The notes: generated from the sequence alone by a model not told the origin. Shown: positions 1 to 8,205, counted from the first letter of the stretch. The stretch is 46,082 bases of DNA from an uncultured Bacteroidales bacterium (GCA_903959905.1 CAJBYO010000016.1:1-46082), one strand, 5' to 3'. Program-made: numbers and translations.

Positions 1-152
1 TGATTGTTGAACTAAAAACAGTTGAACAATTCTCACCGGTCCATGAAGCTCAATTACTGACCTATATGAAGTTTGCACAAAAAAGTATCGGACTGCTGAT
101 CAACTTTAATGTAACTCTCCTGAAAAATGGATTAAGGAGGTGCAAAATTTAA
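1..152 (+). CDS. GxxExxY-type protein, C-terminal fragment (5' end outside window)
   Basis: The reading frame is open from base 3 to the TAA at 150-152 and gives the last 49 residues of a protein. It contains [22 protein letters not shown], with the E-L-K element and the HxAQLLTYM stretch typical of the small GxxExxY family. That family is regarded as PD-(D/E)XK-nuclease-like, and the E-x-K pair belongs to the presumed catalytic core. The N-terminal part carrying the name-giving GxxExxY motif lies outside the window, so the family call rests on the C-terminal half alone. The protein has no known biochemical activity that I can cite. The stop codon is followed after one base by the left arm of a long inverted repeat (153-244), which would act as the 3' end of this transcript. 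Confidence 0.75.
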   Translation, partial: IVELKTVEQFSPVHEAQLLTYMKFAQKSIGLLINFNVTLLKNGLRRCKI

Positions 153-244
153 CCTCTGTGTACCTCTGTGTCTTCTCCGTGTACCTCTGTGAAACAAAAA
201 TAATTACACAGAGGTACACGGAGGAGACACAGAGAACCACGGAG
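153..244. repeat. Palindromic repeat of ACAGAGG-type words (copy 1)
   Basis: The left arm (153-191) and right arm (206-244) are inverted and nearly complementary over about 38 bp. The inner 20 bp are almost perfect and the loop is 14 nt. Each arm is itself made of reiterated CTCTGTG / CTCCGTG words. A T run follows at 245-250, so on the plus strand it looks like a terminator for the GxxExxY gene. On the other side it abuts the stop codon of the converging gene at 249. A related element lies at 31467-31652 and a similar one (CACTAAGG words) at 6007-6101. Confidence 0.85.
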
Positions 245-248
245 TTTT

Positions 249-947
249 TTACTCTTGTACTTTGACAAATCCGGCAACCTCTGCACTGCTTTCTGAACTG
301 ACCCTGAGCAGGTAGTTTCCCGGTTTCAGATCATGGACATCAATCTCCATCTTGTTAATCCCGGTATTGGCATTTGTTTCAAGAGGGGAAAGCAGGGTTC
401 TGCCATTTCTGTCAATGATGTTTATGGTCACCTTCTGTTGCCTTTTAACTGAGAAAGTGACCATGACTTTGCTTGTACACGGGTTGGGAGCAATGTTGAT
501 TGTGTGGTTTGTCAGATTGCCCGGATCATGCTCCGGTGTGCCTGTGAAAATGGTGGTTAAATTGCCCATCAGGCTGTTGCCCGGATTGTGTTCGTCCTCC
601 CATCGGGTGCCTGTTCCATTGGTGATGGTGCAGCCCATGAGCATGGCTGTTGTGTCTGCACAAGTGGACGAAAGCTTGCTGGTTATCCTTAAACAGCTGG
701 CAGAATCGGGATAAACCGGTGTACTGCCGTCAAGAATGGTAGAACTGACTATGCTGGTGTCGTTGTTGTTCAGGAAGTTGCTTGCAACAATGATGCCTTT
801 GCCCAGGAAAGTGATATTATCGTGATAGGTGCCGGGAGCAACCAACACAGTATCGCCGTTCACTGCCGCATTGATTCCTGACTGTATGGTAGGATACTGC
901 TGCGGGACTTGTTTGATCCCGGCCGTTGTCGTACCCTGCAATCCCAA
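249..947 (-). pseudogene. Shortened beta-helix protein with T9SS type A sorting domain, likely remnant
   Basis: Residues about 10-50 (YPTIQSGINAAVNGDTVLVAPGTY) are the opening strand of secreted right-handed beta-helix (pectin-lyase-like) proteins. Residues about 150-232 form a complete Por/type IX secretion C-terminal sorting domain (IAPNP ... DLKPGNYLLRV ... GFVKV). The repeat body normally found between these ends, usually several hundred residues, is missing. The text passes from GCTITNGTGTRWEDEHNPG to the sorting domain within about 40 residues. The only nearby start is a TTG at 947. Reading upstream in frame gives a hydrophobic, signal-peptide-like stretch (IGIHLLILILG) running back to a stop at 987-989 with no ATG, GTG or TTG before it. 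Either a rare start codon is used or the gene is a decayed internal-deletion product. A functional short protein cannot be excluded. Confidence 0.6.
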
Positions 948-1023
948 TATTAAAATGAGAAGATGTATCCCAATCGGAAAAATATCCTAAACAAAAGTCA
1001 ACTTCTCCTTATCATCAGGTAAC

Positions 1024-1065
1024 CCGTCACGCGTCACGCGTCACCCGTCACCCGTCACCCCTCAC
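1024..1065. repeat. Six tandem CCGTCAC/GCGTCAC heptamers
   Basis: Six 7-bp units run head to tail (CCGTCAC, GCGTCAC, GCGTCAC, CCGTCAC, CCGTCAC, CCCTCAC). The last unit covers the stop codon of the methylmalonyl-CoA decarboxylase gene (1062-1064). There is no spacer, so it is not CRISPR-like. It resembles the word-reiteration style of the palindromic repeats elsewhere in the window but has no inverted arm. Confidence 0.85.
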
Positions 1066-1841
1066 TCCCCGACAAACCCCGGCTTCCTCCTTTCATAAAA
1101 CGCCTTGATCCCCTCCAGGTAGTCGTTGCTTGTTCCTGCAATGCGTCGAAGCATGTCAATATGTTCAAACGTTTGAGGGGTCATGGGCAGCGCGTTGCCG
1201 AGGATGTTCAGCTGCTCCTTGATCACCTGGATGCTGAGTGGTGAATTGGCAATGATCTTGTTGGCCAGCCGGATGGTGAAGTTCTCCAGGTCGCCCGCGT
1301 CAACAAGGTGGTTGATGATGCCCAGCGCCAGGGCTTTGTCGGCAGTGATCGGTTCGGCTGTGAAAAACATCTCCTTCACGATGTGGGCCCCGATGATATC
1401 AATAAACTGCAGGATGCCCGAGGTGTTGTACGGTACACCGATCTTGGCAGGGGTGATGGCGAGGCATGTATCTCTCGTTCCGATCACCATGTCGCAAACA
1501 AAAGCGATGTTGCATGCCCCTCCCCAGATGCTGCCTTCTGCCATGCAGATGACTGGTACGGGGGTGCTCTGGATGGCACGGATCACCTTCTGCAAGGGGT
1601 TGTCATAAGCGAGCGGATCGCTCCCGTCGCGGGGCAGTTCATCAATAAAGAATCCTGAGGACCACACTTTCTGGCCTTCATTGGCCCTGATGATGATCAC
1701 CCGGGCTTTTTCTTCCCGCAGCGATTTAAGTCCCTGCAGAAAATCGGTAAGCAGTTCAATGCTCAGCGCATTGCGTTTTGCATCATGGTTGAGGGTGATC
1801 CAGCCAATCTGATCTTTGACTTCAAATAATACGAGTGCCAT
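1062..1841 (-). CDS. scpB: Methylmalonyl-CoA decarboxylase (crotonase family)
   Basis: This 259-residue crotonase-fold protein matches E. coli ScpB/YgfG along its whole length (recalled alignment). Shared stretches are KVWSSGFFIDELPRDGSDPLAYDNPLQ, EGSIWGGACN, the GVPYN loop, HIVKEMFFTAEPITADKALALGIINH and the ERRKPGFVGE end. It would decarboxylate methylmalonyl-CoA to propionyl-CoA in the cytoplasm, as in the succinate-to-propionate route. The oxyanion glycines of EGSxWGG and the Tyr of GVPYN are present. The position of E. coli His66 (SAGHDIHELP) is Phe here. As I recall, that residue contributes its backbone amide, so activity may be kept. No other methylmalonyl-CoA pathway gene is adjacent. 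It is transcribed divergently from parE. An ordinary enoyl-CoA hydratase is the alternative but is less likely given the loop sequences. Confidence 0.82.
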   Translation of the reverse strand: MALVLFEVKDQIGWITLNHDAKRNALSIELLTDFLQGLKSLREEKARVIIIRANEGQKVWSSGFFIDELPRDGSDPLAYDNPLQKVIRAIQSTPVPVICMAEGSIWGGACNIAFVCDMVIGTRDTCLAITPAKIGVPYNTSGILQFIDIIGAHIVKEMFFTAEPITADKALALGIINHLVDAGDLENFTIRLANKIIANSPLSIQVIKEQLNILGNALPMTPQTFEHIDMLRRIAGTSNDYLEGIKAFYERRKPGFVGE

Positions 1842-1953
1842 AGTAGAGTGTTGTTAGCGCGTTAACAGACTGCAAGGTAACACAATTCCCGTGATGTGAA
1901 TAACTATTTAGTAAAAAACATGAGATATTTATAGTGTTAACAGGCCTTTCCAC

Positions 1954-1961
1954 TATCTTTG
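1954..1961 (+). promoter_or_regulatory. Bacteroidetes -7 box (TATCTTTG) for parE
   Basis: TATCTTTG matches TAnnTTTG and lies 23 bp before the parE ATG. No convincing TTTG -33 element is found at the usual 19-21 bp spacing, so this is a half-supported promoter. Confidence 0.5.
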
Positions 1962-1984
1962 CCGCCTAAATCCGACCGAACTGA

Positions 1985-3841
1985 ATGAGCAACGCGGAAA
2001 CCTATACCGAAGACAGCATCCGATCACTTGAATGGAGTGAACATATCCGGCTCAGGCCCGGAATGTACATCGGAAAACTGGGGGACGGGTCATCGCCCGA
2101 TGATGGTATTTATGTGATGATCAAGGAAATACTTGATAATTCCATTGATGAATTCGTGATGGGTCACGGTAAGACCATCGAGGTGACTATCAAAGACCAG
2201 CTTGTTTGCGTTCGCGATTATGGCCGCGGCATCCCGCTCGGAAAAGTTGTTGATTGTGTTTCAAAAATCAATACCGGTGCAAAATATGATTCAAAGGTTT
2301 TTAAAAAGGCAGTAGGGCTCAACGGGGTTGGTTCAAAGGCGGTCAATGCGCTTTCATCCCAGTTCAAGGTACAGGCGATCCGCGAGGGCCGCACGCACAT
2401 TGTGGAGTTCAACCAGGGTAATGTGGTTGTTGATGAACCGGAAAAACAGGTTGAACTGCGTTCCGGCACCATCATCACCTTCCTTCCTGATGAGGAGATC
2501 TTCGGGAAATACCATTATATCCCGGAGTATGTTCAGAAAATGCTCTGGAATTATGTGTTCCTGAACAACGGCCTTACCATCATATTCAATGGCGAGCGGT
2601 TCCATGCACAGAACGGGCTGCTCGACCTGCTCAACAGCTACATCGACACACCTGTGCTTTACCCGATCATCCACCTGCGCGACGGCGATTTTGAATGTGC
2701 CTTCACCCACTGCGAAATGTATGGAGAAGAGTATTATTCCTTTGTCAACGGGCAGCATACCACCCAGGGGGGAACCCACCAGGCGGCATTCCGTGAAGCG
2801 CTGGTGAAAACCATCCGGGAGTTTTATAAAAAGGATTTTGACACCAACGATATCAAAGCATCGCTGGTTGCAGCACTGGCCATTAAAGTTCAGGACCCCG
2901 TTTTTGAATCGCAGACCAAGACCAAACTCGGCTCCATCCATGTAGAACCCGACGGCATTACGATCCGGAATTTCATCATGGATATCGTGAAAAAGCATCT
3001 CGACAACTTCCTGCACATGAACCCCGATACGGCGGAGGCTTTGCTCAGGAAGATCATGCAGAGCGAAAAAGAGCGCAAAGAGTGGGCGAATATCAAGAAG
3101 ATCGCCAAGGAGAGTGTCAAAAAGGTAAGCCTGCACAACAAGAAACTGCGCGATTGCCGCATACACTATAACAACAACGACGACCGCCGGTATGAATCAT
3201 CCATCTTCATCACCGAGGGAGATTCGGCAAGCGGTTCCATCACCAAGGCCCGTGATGTCAATACACAGGCTGTATTCAGTCTCAAGGGAAAACCGCTGAA
3301 CTGTTTTGGCCTGAGCAAGCGGGTGGTGTACGAAAACGAAGAGTTTAACCTCCTTCAGGCCGCACTGAATATTGAAGATGGACTTGAGAACCTGCGTTAC
3401 AACTATGTGGTTGTTGCCACTGATGCTGATGTTGACGGAATGCACATCCGGTTGTTGCTGCTCACCTTTTTTCTGCAGTTTTATCCCGACCTTGTGCGCA
3501 ACGGGCACCTGTATATTCTCCAAACGCCGTTGTTCAGGGTGCGCAACAAGCAGAAAACCTTTTACTGTTATTCGGAAGAGGAGAAACGGTCGGCGATGGA
3601 AAAACTGGGTGTCAACCCGGAGATCACCCGGTTCAAAGGCCTTGGTGAAATATCACCGGATGAATTCAAGCATTTCATTGCCAAAGATATCCGCCTTGAC
3701 CCGGTCATCCTGACCAAAGATTCTGCCGTTCTTGACGTGCTGACATTTTACATGGGAAAAAATTCACCCGAACGTCAGAACTTCATCATTGACAACCTCC
3801 GGGTGGAAGCCGATATCATCAAAGAGGCCATACCTGCCTGA
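1985..3841 (+). CDS. parE: DNA topoisomerase IV subunit B (ParE-type type II topoisomerase ATPase/Toprim subunit)
   Basis: The protein has 618 residues, the size of Bacteroidota ParE. In order it has a GHKL ATPase domain (EILDNSIDE near residue 48, DYGRGIP, the [14 protein letters not shown] lid near 112), a transducer domain (about 220-390), and a Toprim domain. The Toprim domain has EGDSASGS near 411, LKGKPLN and the metal-binding DADVDG near 478. The ending FKGLGE ... [11 protein letters not shown] is typical of the subunit. With a ParC/GyrA-type A subunit it would decatenate or relax DNA using ATP. It could alternatively be called GyrB-like, but the lack of a GyrB-sized insert and the length favour ParE. 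The A-subunit gene is not adjacent: the next gene converges with a gap of 2 bp. Start ATG at 1985 directly precedes the conserved N-terminus. Confidence 0.92.
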   Translation: MSNAETYTEDSIRSLEWSEHIRLRPGMYIGKLGDGSSPDDGIYVMIKEILDNSIDEFVMGHGKTIEVTIKDQLVCVRDYGRGIPLGKVVDCVSKINTGAKYDSKVFKKAVGLNGVGSKAVNALSSQFKVQAIREGRTHIVEFNQGNVVVDEPEKQVELRSGTIITFLPDEEIFGKYHYIPEYVQKMLWNYVFLNNGLTIIFNGERFHAQNGLLDLLNSYIDTPVLYPIIHLRDGDFECAFTHCEMYGEEYYSFVNGQHTTQGGTHQAAFREALVKTIREFYKKDFDTNDIKASLVAALAIKVQDPVFESQTKTKLGSIHVEPDGITIRNFIMDIVKKHLDNFLHMNPDTAEALLRKIMQSEKERKEWANIKKIAKESVKKVSLHNKKLRDCRIHYNNNDDRRYESSIFITEGDSASGSITKARDVNTQAVFSLKGKPLNCFGLSKRVVYENEEFNLLQAALNIEDGLENLRYNYVVVATDADVDGMHIRLLLLTFFLQFYPDLVRNGHLYILQTPLFRVRNKQKTFYCYSEEEKRSAMEKLGVNPEITRFKGLGEISPDEFKHFIAKDIRLDPVILTKDSAVLDVLTFYMGKNSPERQNFIIDNLRVEADIIKEAIPA

Positions 3842-3843
3842 TC

Positions 3844-4422
3844 TCAGTCCTTGCGTTTCATCGGCCAGATGGACGATGTATATTTCATGTTGGATTCACG
3901 CCGCTTGATAAGGTCAAGCAATTCAAAAAGCATATCCTTATTCACCTGCTGAGCCATCGGGACTACCCATTTTTTTGTGTCGGCGATCATATTCCTGATA
4001 TACTCCTTGTCGAAAATATCCTGGTGAAGGTCGGTGAGGTTGCTGATACGGTCGGCACATTTCAGCACCTTTGCTGACTCAGAGCCGGTCACCAGGATCC
4101 GTTTCAGGAACTCTTCCTTGGTCTCCGGCTTCTGGCGTGTGACTTCCAGCACCAGTTCAAGAACAGCCTGCCCGTCGCTATCAATGCCCCTGATCTCATC
4201 GTAAGATGTGGACTTGACATCCTCGATCAGGTCGTGGATCACCGATGCTTTAAGCAAAACAGCATCCATGTAGTGATAATCAATCAGTATGGCAAACGTG
4301 GCGAAGGCATGGCGGAACTGGTTGCCGCCAACATACCTTTTTACGCCACGCAAGGCGGTAGCTTTCTGCAGGTAAGGTGCAATCACCATACCCGCAAGAA
4401 TGTCTTTTTCAAAATTTTCCAT
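3844..4422 (-). CDS. HD-domain hydrolase related to the RelA/SpoT (Mesh1-like) hydrolase domain
   Basis: It has 192 residues from the ATG at 4420-4422. A longer open frame to 4551 only reads through the preceding gene. HD metal-binding positions are visible: H38 in QFRHAF, H63-D64 with the following E67-D68 in VIHDLIEDV, and D124 in KCADRISNL. The HDxxED and ADRxxNL patterns are those of SpoT/Mesh1-type phosphohydrolases, so (p)ppGpp or a similar pyrophosphorylated nucleotide is a plausible substrate. No synthetase, TGS or ACT domain is attached. The start overlaps the end of the Nnr gene by 14 bp, so the two are probably translated from one mRNA. The substrate is inferred. Confidence 0.75.
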   Translation of the reverse strand: MENFEKDILAGMVIAPYLQKATALRGVKRYVGGNQFRHAFATFAILIDYHYMDAVLLKASVIHDLIEDVKSTSYDEIRGIDSDGQAVLELVLEVTRQKPETKEEFLKRILVTGSESAKVLKCADRISNLTDLHQDIFDKEYIRNMIADTKKWVVPMAQQVNKDMLFELLDLIKRRESNMKYTSSIWPMKRKD

Positions 4423-5944
4423 AGAGCGTTTGAAATGATTTTCCAAGGGATGAAATAGTATCACGGGCGATGAGTGCTTCAAAGCCTTCTTCCTGCAATG
4501 CGATGTCGCCTGCCATCCCGTGGGCATAAACACCCAGCAGGCAGGATTCAAGGGATGAATACCCCTGGGCCATCAGTCCGCTGATGATTCCGGTAAGCAC
4601 ATCGCCACTGCCGGCAGTGGCCATCCCGGGGTTGCCGGTGGTATTGAAAAAACAGCGGCCGTCGGGCGAGGTGATCGCTGTATGGGCTCCTTTTAACACC
4701 ACGTAGCACTGGTGTCTGTAAGAGAATTCCCGCTGCATTTTATTCCGGTCAAAGTTGTTGCTGCTTTTCCCGACCAGCCGCTCAAATTCCTTCGCATGGG
4801 GTGTAAAGACTGATCCATGGGGAATAAAGCCAAGCCAGGTCTTGTTTTCAGCCAGGATGTTGATGGCATCTGCGTCGAAGAGCATTGGAACGTGTGCATG
4901 CTGGATCAGGATTTTTAATGCTGCCGCCGCTTTTGCAGATGTTCCGATACCCGGGCCCACTGCAATGGAGGAGTAACCTGAAATTTCCGGCGGCATGCTG
5001 CAGTGATCCTGGTCTGCATCAATGGAGAGCATGGCTTCAGGAATGGCAACCTGCAGGATGGAAACCCCTGATTGGGGCACGTGAACGGTCACAAGGCCGG
5101 GTCCTGACCGCATACAAGCTGTTGCCGAAAGAACTGCTGCACCCATTTTACCGGTAGAACCGGCCATGATCAGTGCATGTCCAAAAGTGCCTTTGTGGGC
5201 ATATTGGCTTCGTGGTTTAAGGAGGGGGGCTATATCCGTTGCTTCCATCATGAAATCAGGAACATTTGCGCCATCTGTATACTCACGGCTCAGGCCGATA
5301 TCAAGCAGTTGCCAGTTACCGGCAAAATGATCATTTTCCGGAAAGAAAAAAGCCAGTTTCGGGGGAGAAAAGGTAAGGGTGCAATCTGCCCGGAGGATCA
5401 GGTGTTTGGGTGTGTTTTGAGAGGTTGTGTCGCAGAAAAGTCCCGATGGAACATCAATGGAAACAACCGTTGAACCTGCTGAATTGATGTGATGGATCGC
5501 CCGCGCTGAGATCCCTTCAGCGGGCCGGCTCAGCCCGTTCCCGAGGATGGCATCAATAATAACATCATCCGGCTGAATGACAGGAAATTCACCACTTTCA
5601 TACATTGATGTATTGATGCCTTCCTGCATTGATGCATTGATACATTGATGCATTCGCTCCAGGTTGACCCTGCAATTCTCCGACATCTTCTCCGGCTGTG
5701 CCAGAACACATACTTCCACCCGGTACCCGGCTTCAAACATCATTCTTGCAATGGCCAGGCCGTCGCCGCCGTTGTTGCCGGAGCCGCAGAACACGATGAA
5801 CTTCCGCTCTTTGGAGAACATCTCCGTCAACCGGTGAAAGCAGGTGCCCGCAGCCCGCTCCATCAGGTCGATGTCGGCTATCGGCTCATGTGCTATCGTG
5901 TAGGCGTCTGCTTCGCGGATAAGAGGGACTGGTAAAATTTTCAT
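4409..5944 (-). CDS. nnr: Bifunctional NAD(P)H-hydrate epimerase / ADP-dependent NAD(P)H-hydrate dehydratase
   Basis: The 511-residue fusion repairs hydrated NAD(P)H. The N-terminal YjeF_N epimerase half (about 1-215) shows GSGNNGGDGLAIARMM and DAILGNGLSRP. The C-terminal ribokinase-like dehydratase half (about 225-511) shows HKGTFGHALIMAGSTGKMGAA, the GPGIGTS loop and the nucleotide-binding GNPGMATAGSGDVLTGIISG. Length and order agree with bacterial Nnr fusions. An oddity lies in the epimerase half: residues around QCINASMQEGINTSMY are encoded by a reiterated CATTGATG repeat (5600-5654) that looks like an in-frame insertion between the core strands. It shares its 3' end with the HD hydrolase gene. 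Confidence 0.93.
   Translation of the reverse strand: MKILPVPLIREADAYTIAHEPIADIDLMERAAGTCFHRLTEMFSKERKFIVFCGSGNNGGDGLAIARMMFEAGYRVEVCVLAQPEKMSENCRVNLERMHQCINASMQEGINTSMYESGEFPVIQPDDVIIDAILGNGLSRPAEGISARAIHHINSAGSTVVSIDVPSGLFCDTTSQNTPKHLILRADCTLTFSPPKLAFFFPENDHFAGNWQLLDIGLSREYTDGANVPDFMMEATDIAPLLKPRSQYAHKGTFGHALIMAGSTGKMGAAVLSATACMRSGPGLVTVHVPQSGVSILQVAIPEAMLSIDADQDHCSMPPEISGYSSIAVGPGIGTSAKAAAALKILIQHAHVPMLFDADAINILAENKTWLGFIPHGSVFTPHAKEFERLVGKSSNNFDRNKMQREFSYRHQCYVVLKGAHTAITSPDGRCFFNTTGNPGMATAGSGDVLTGIISGLMAQGYSSLESCLLGVYAHGMAGDIALQEEGFEALIARDTISSLGKSFQTLYGKF
5600..5654. repeat. CATTGATG tandem/inverted repeat inside nnr
   Basis: The words CATTGATG, TATTGATG and CATTGATA recur six times in 55 bp (ACATTGATGTATTGATG, then after a short break GCATTGATGCATTGATACATTGATGCATT). 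The units partly overlap as palindromes (TGATGCATTGATGCA). The number of bases preserves the reading frame of nnr and yields a low-complexity peptide. Confidence 0.8.
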
Positions 5945-6006
5945 GTCAGTGGGTCATTCCCCGGATGGGTATGCTGAAAATAATTGCTGATAAACATCAT
6001 TTTTTT

Positions 6007-6101
6007 ACCACTAAGGCACGGAGGACACTGAGAAACACTAAGAATATAATGACAATCTCTTTTTCCTTAGTGTTTCTGAGTGTCCTCCGTGCCTTAGTGG
6101 T
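6007..6101. repeat. Palindromic repeat of CACTAAGG-type words (copy 2), T-flanked
   Basis: The arms 6007-6042 and 6066-6101 are 36 bp long and complementary with a single mismatch; the loop is 23 nt. On the plus strand the element is preceded by six T and followed by at least eight T. Both neighbours (DUF2279 gene ending at 6188, nnr starting at 5944) are on the minus strand, where the flanks read as A runs. It is therefore not a conventional intrinsic terminator for the upstream operon, although the hairpin itself would be very stable in RNA. The intergenic interval 5945-6187 holds no ORF that I recognise. Confidence 0.85.
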
Positions 6102-6187
6102 TTTTTTTTACTGTTCTGCAAATAACTCTTCCTAAAATACCTTAAACTCCATTGATGAATCAAAAGAGTAAAGGTACAGCTAATTTT

Positions 6188-7126
6188 TTAAAAATAGAAA
6201 GGGTGCAATTTCAATTGACCAAGTGTATTGTATTCCAGCGTGGGAGCAGGGATTTTGATAAAGCTTAGAACAGTGAAAATACCCTGCAGCACTTTAGACC
6301 TGGTCGGGATCCTTGTCAGGTCAACATCAACCGACAGGTAGAATTTCCGGTAACGCGGGTAGTCCGGCACCGACTGGCCATTCTCAACTGTTGGATTGCC
6401 GAATCCACCGGTCATGCCTTCAGCGCCGTAACCAAAAGCCACATTCAGCCACTTCGGAAACCTGGTACCGCGGGGCAGAAACGAACTGATGTTCCCCGAT
6501 ATCCAGTATGAATGGCCGTTATAGTCTTTGATCATATTCTGGATCAGGTTGCTGCCTAGCACATCGGGACGGTACTGCGCATATTGGGTTTGATGGAATG
6601 AGTATTTCAGTGAAAACCGCTGCTCATGCCATGCGAGCTGCTGCCCGGTGAAAATTGCGCAGCCAAGTGTGTTTGCCGCAAGATCACCCATGGAGAAACC
6701 CCATTCAGAAGAAAAACCATCCAGGATTTCTATGTTCAGCATATAGGCAAACCCCAGCAAACCGCCGAACCATGCCGCCTTTTGTTCACTCACCCCCGAC
6801 CAGCGGTAGGTGGAGTAGCCGATCCTGCTGATGTAATTAGCACTGATGGCATGGCCGCATTTGTCAACCTGCATCCATTCACCGCCATCGTTGAAGAGGT
6901 GAAAGGTGGATTGGGGATAATCCTTGTACCATGCAAAGTAGAGCCCGGTGATGGAAGCGACATAAAGGGTGCCCTGGGCGATCAGAACCCCGGTCAGCCG
7001 GCCTTTGTGAATGGCAGTGGTGTCGTGCCGGATGCTGTCGGAAACCTGTGCATTCAGATGATATGGGAACAAGAGAAAAAATGGCAGTAAAACAGCGATC
7101 AGTCTGTGTTTAGGCAGCGATGTCAT
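6188..7126 (-). CDS. DUF2279 (YfiM-like) outer-membrane-associated protein
   Basis: The protein has 312 residues from the ATG at 7124-7126, which has AGGTGAGG just upstream. A GTG at 7135 overlapping the mltG stop is an alternative start. An N-terminal signal peptide (LIAVLLPFFLLFPYHLNAQ) is followed by the DUF2279 core: a glycine-rich membrane-like segment GVLIAQGTLYVASITGLY, WYKDYPQSTFHLFNDGGEWMQVDKCGHA, and GFSMGDLAANTLG. The C-terminus has alternating aromatic strands ending in F, consistent with insertion in the outer membrane. Function is unknown. It is the last gene of the dapF-GNAT-mltG operon, so a link to envelope or peptidoglycan metabolism is an inference from context. Confidence 0.8.
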   Translation of the reverse strand: MTSLPKHRLIAVLLPFFLLFPYHLNAQVSDSIRHDTTAIHKGRLTGVLIAQGTLYVASITGLYFAWYKDYPQSTFHLFNDGGEWMQVDKCGHAISANYISRIGYSTYRWSGVSEQKAAWFGGLLGFAYMLNIEILDGFSSEWGFSMGDLAANTLGCAIFTGQQLAWHEQRFSLKYSFHQTQYAQYRPDVLGSNLIQNMIKDYNGHSYWISGNISSFLPRGTRFPKWLNVAFGYGAEGMTGGFGNPTVENGQSVPDYPRYRKFYLSVDVDLTRIPTRSKVLQGIFTVLSFIKIPAPTLEYNTLGQLKLHPFYF

Positions 7127-7131
7127 GGTCC

Positions 7132-8205
7132 TCACCTGATATTCAGTTTGTCAAGCGCTTTCTGGTACCGCCTTGCATTGCTGTTGTGTGTATCAAGGTC
7201 GGCAGCGAAGTTGTGGTAGCCCGACAGGTCTTCCTTTGCACAGAAATAGATAAATGAGTGATTCGCCGGATGGAGCGCTGCGTCAATGGATGATATGGAA
7301 GGGAGGCAGATAGGGCCGGGAGGCAACCCGGTTCTGACATATGTGTTATACGGTGATTTTATTTCCGTATGTTTTTTGGTGACCCGTTTGATGCGAAAAT
7401 CATTCCAGGCAAAAATAACCGTCGGGTCGGCCTGGAGTGGGATCCCTTTTTTCAGGCGGTTCAGGTACACGCCGGCTATGATGCGTTTTTCGTCATTCTT
7501 GTTGGTCTCTTTTTCAATGATGGATGCCAGTGTTATTACCTGGGCCACTGTGAGATGAAGCGAATCGGCAGCACGTTTTCTTTGGGTGTTCCAGAATCGT
7601 TCAAATTCCTGGGCCATGCGTTTAAAGAGTTGGTCTTCGGAGGTGTTCCAGTAAAAATCGTAGGTGTTCGGGATAAAGAGGACAAGCAGGGTGGGAGGAG
7701 CCAGGTTGTACCTGCCAAGGTATCCCGGATCTTTAAATTTCCTGATGAGTTGAAGGGAGTCAACTTCCAGCTTTTTCCCTATTCTGCCTGCAAGTTCTGC
7801 GGGTGTCCGAACATTTTGTATAATTACCGGGACGGTTTCCTGCATACCCGACCGCAGAAGATTGACCAGTGCGTTATTTCGCATCCCATTGGTAAGGCGG
7901 TAGCGCCCCGGTTTTACATGCTGAACATATTTTTTTCTCTTTGCGAGCCATTCAAAAGCATCAGGGTCTGTAAGATAACCTTGTTTTATAAGGGAATCTT
8001 TTACCGCCTGGAAACCGGAACCTGTATGGATATAGAAAAAGCTGCTTTTTTTCTCTCCGAGGCTGATGACCGGTTTTGTGATACGGAGATAAAAATGGGT
8101 TAAAATGAACGCACAGAATACAAGGATGGCGGCGGTCACAAAGATGATCAGGCGAAAACGACTATGCTGCACGGGTAATTTTTCTGAGGGAATCTGTTTA
8201 TTCAT
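7132..8205 (-). CDS. mltG: Endolytic peptidoglycan transglycosylase MltG (YceG-like)
   Basis: This 357-residue inner-membrane protein has one N-terminal transmembrane helix (about 18-38) and a periplasmic LysM-like then YceG domain. The catalytic glutamate is E231 in LASIIEKETNK. Other family marks are VKPGRYRLTNGM, IPNTYDFYWNT, GVYLNRLKKGIPLQADPTV, SPYNTYVRTGLPPGPI and HSFIYFCAKEDLSGYHNFA. It cleaves nascent glycan strands and sets their length. Start overlaps the GNAT stop by 8 bp and the stop adjoins the DUF2279 start, so all are likely co-translated. Confidence 0.95.
   Translation of the reverse strand: MNKQIPSEKLPVQHSRFRLIIFVTAAILVFCAFILTHFYLRITKPVISLGEKKSSFFYIHTGSGFQAVKDSLIKQGYLTDPDAFEWLAKRKKYVQHVKPGRYRLTNGMRNNALVNLLRSGMQETVPVIIQNVRTPAELAGRIGKKLEVDSLQLIRKFKDPGYLGRYNLAPPTLLVLFIPNTYDFYWNTSEDQLFKRMAQEFERFWNTQRKRAADSLHLTVAQVITLASIIEKETNKNDEKRIIAGVYLNRLKKGIPLQADPTVIFAWNDFRIKRVTKKHTEIKSPYNTYVRTGLPPGPICLPSISSIDAALHPANHSFIYFCAKEDLSGYHNFAADLDTHNSNARRYQKALDKLNIR

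Noticed and set aside
1024..1065. CRISPR-like repeat
   Set aside because: The heptamers adjoin without spacers and number only six; no cas gene is present.
2354..3166. 270-codon frame antisense to parE
   Set aside because: It lies wholly inside the conserved parE gene on the other strand, has no recognisable domain and follows parE codon structure.
6007..6101. Rho-independent terminator of the dapF operon
   Set aside because: The T runs are on the plus strand while both flanking genes are on the minus strand, so the hairpin lacks the required U tract in the transcript. Kept as a repeat.
7369..8103. 244-codon frame antisense to mltG
   Set aside because: Shadow of mltG; composition (many Phe, Cys, Val) reflects the complementary frame, with no family resemblance.
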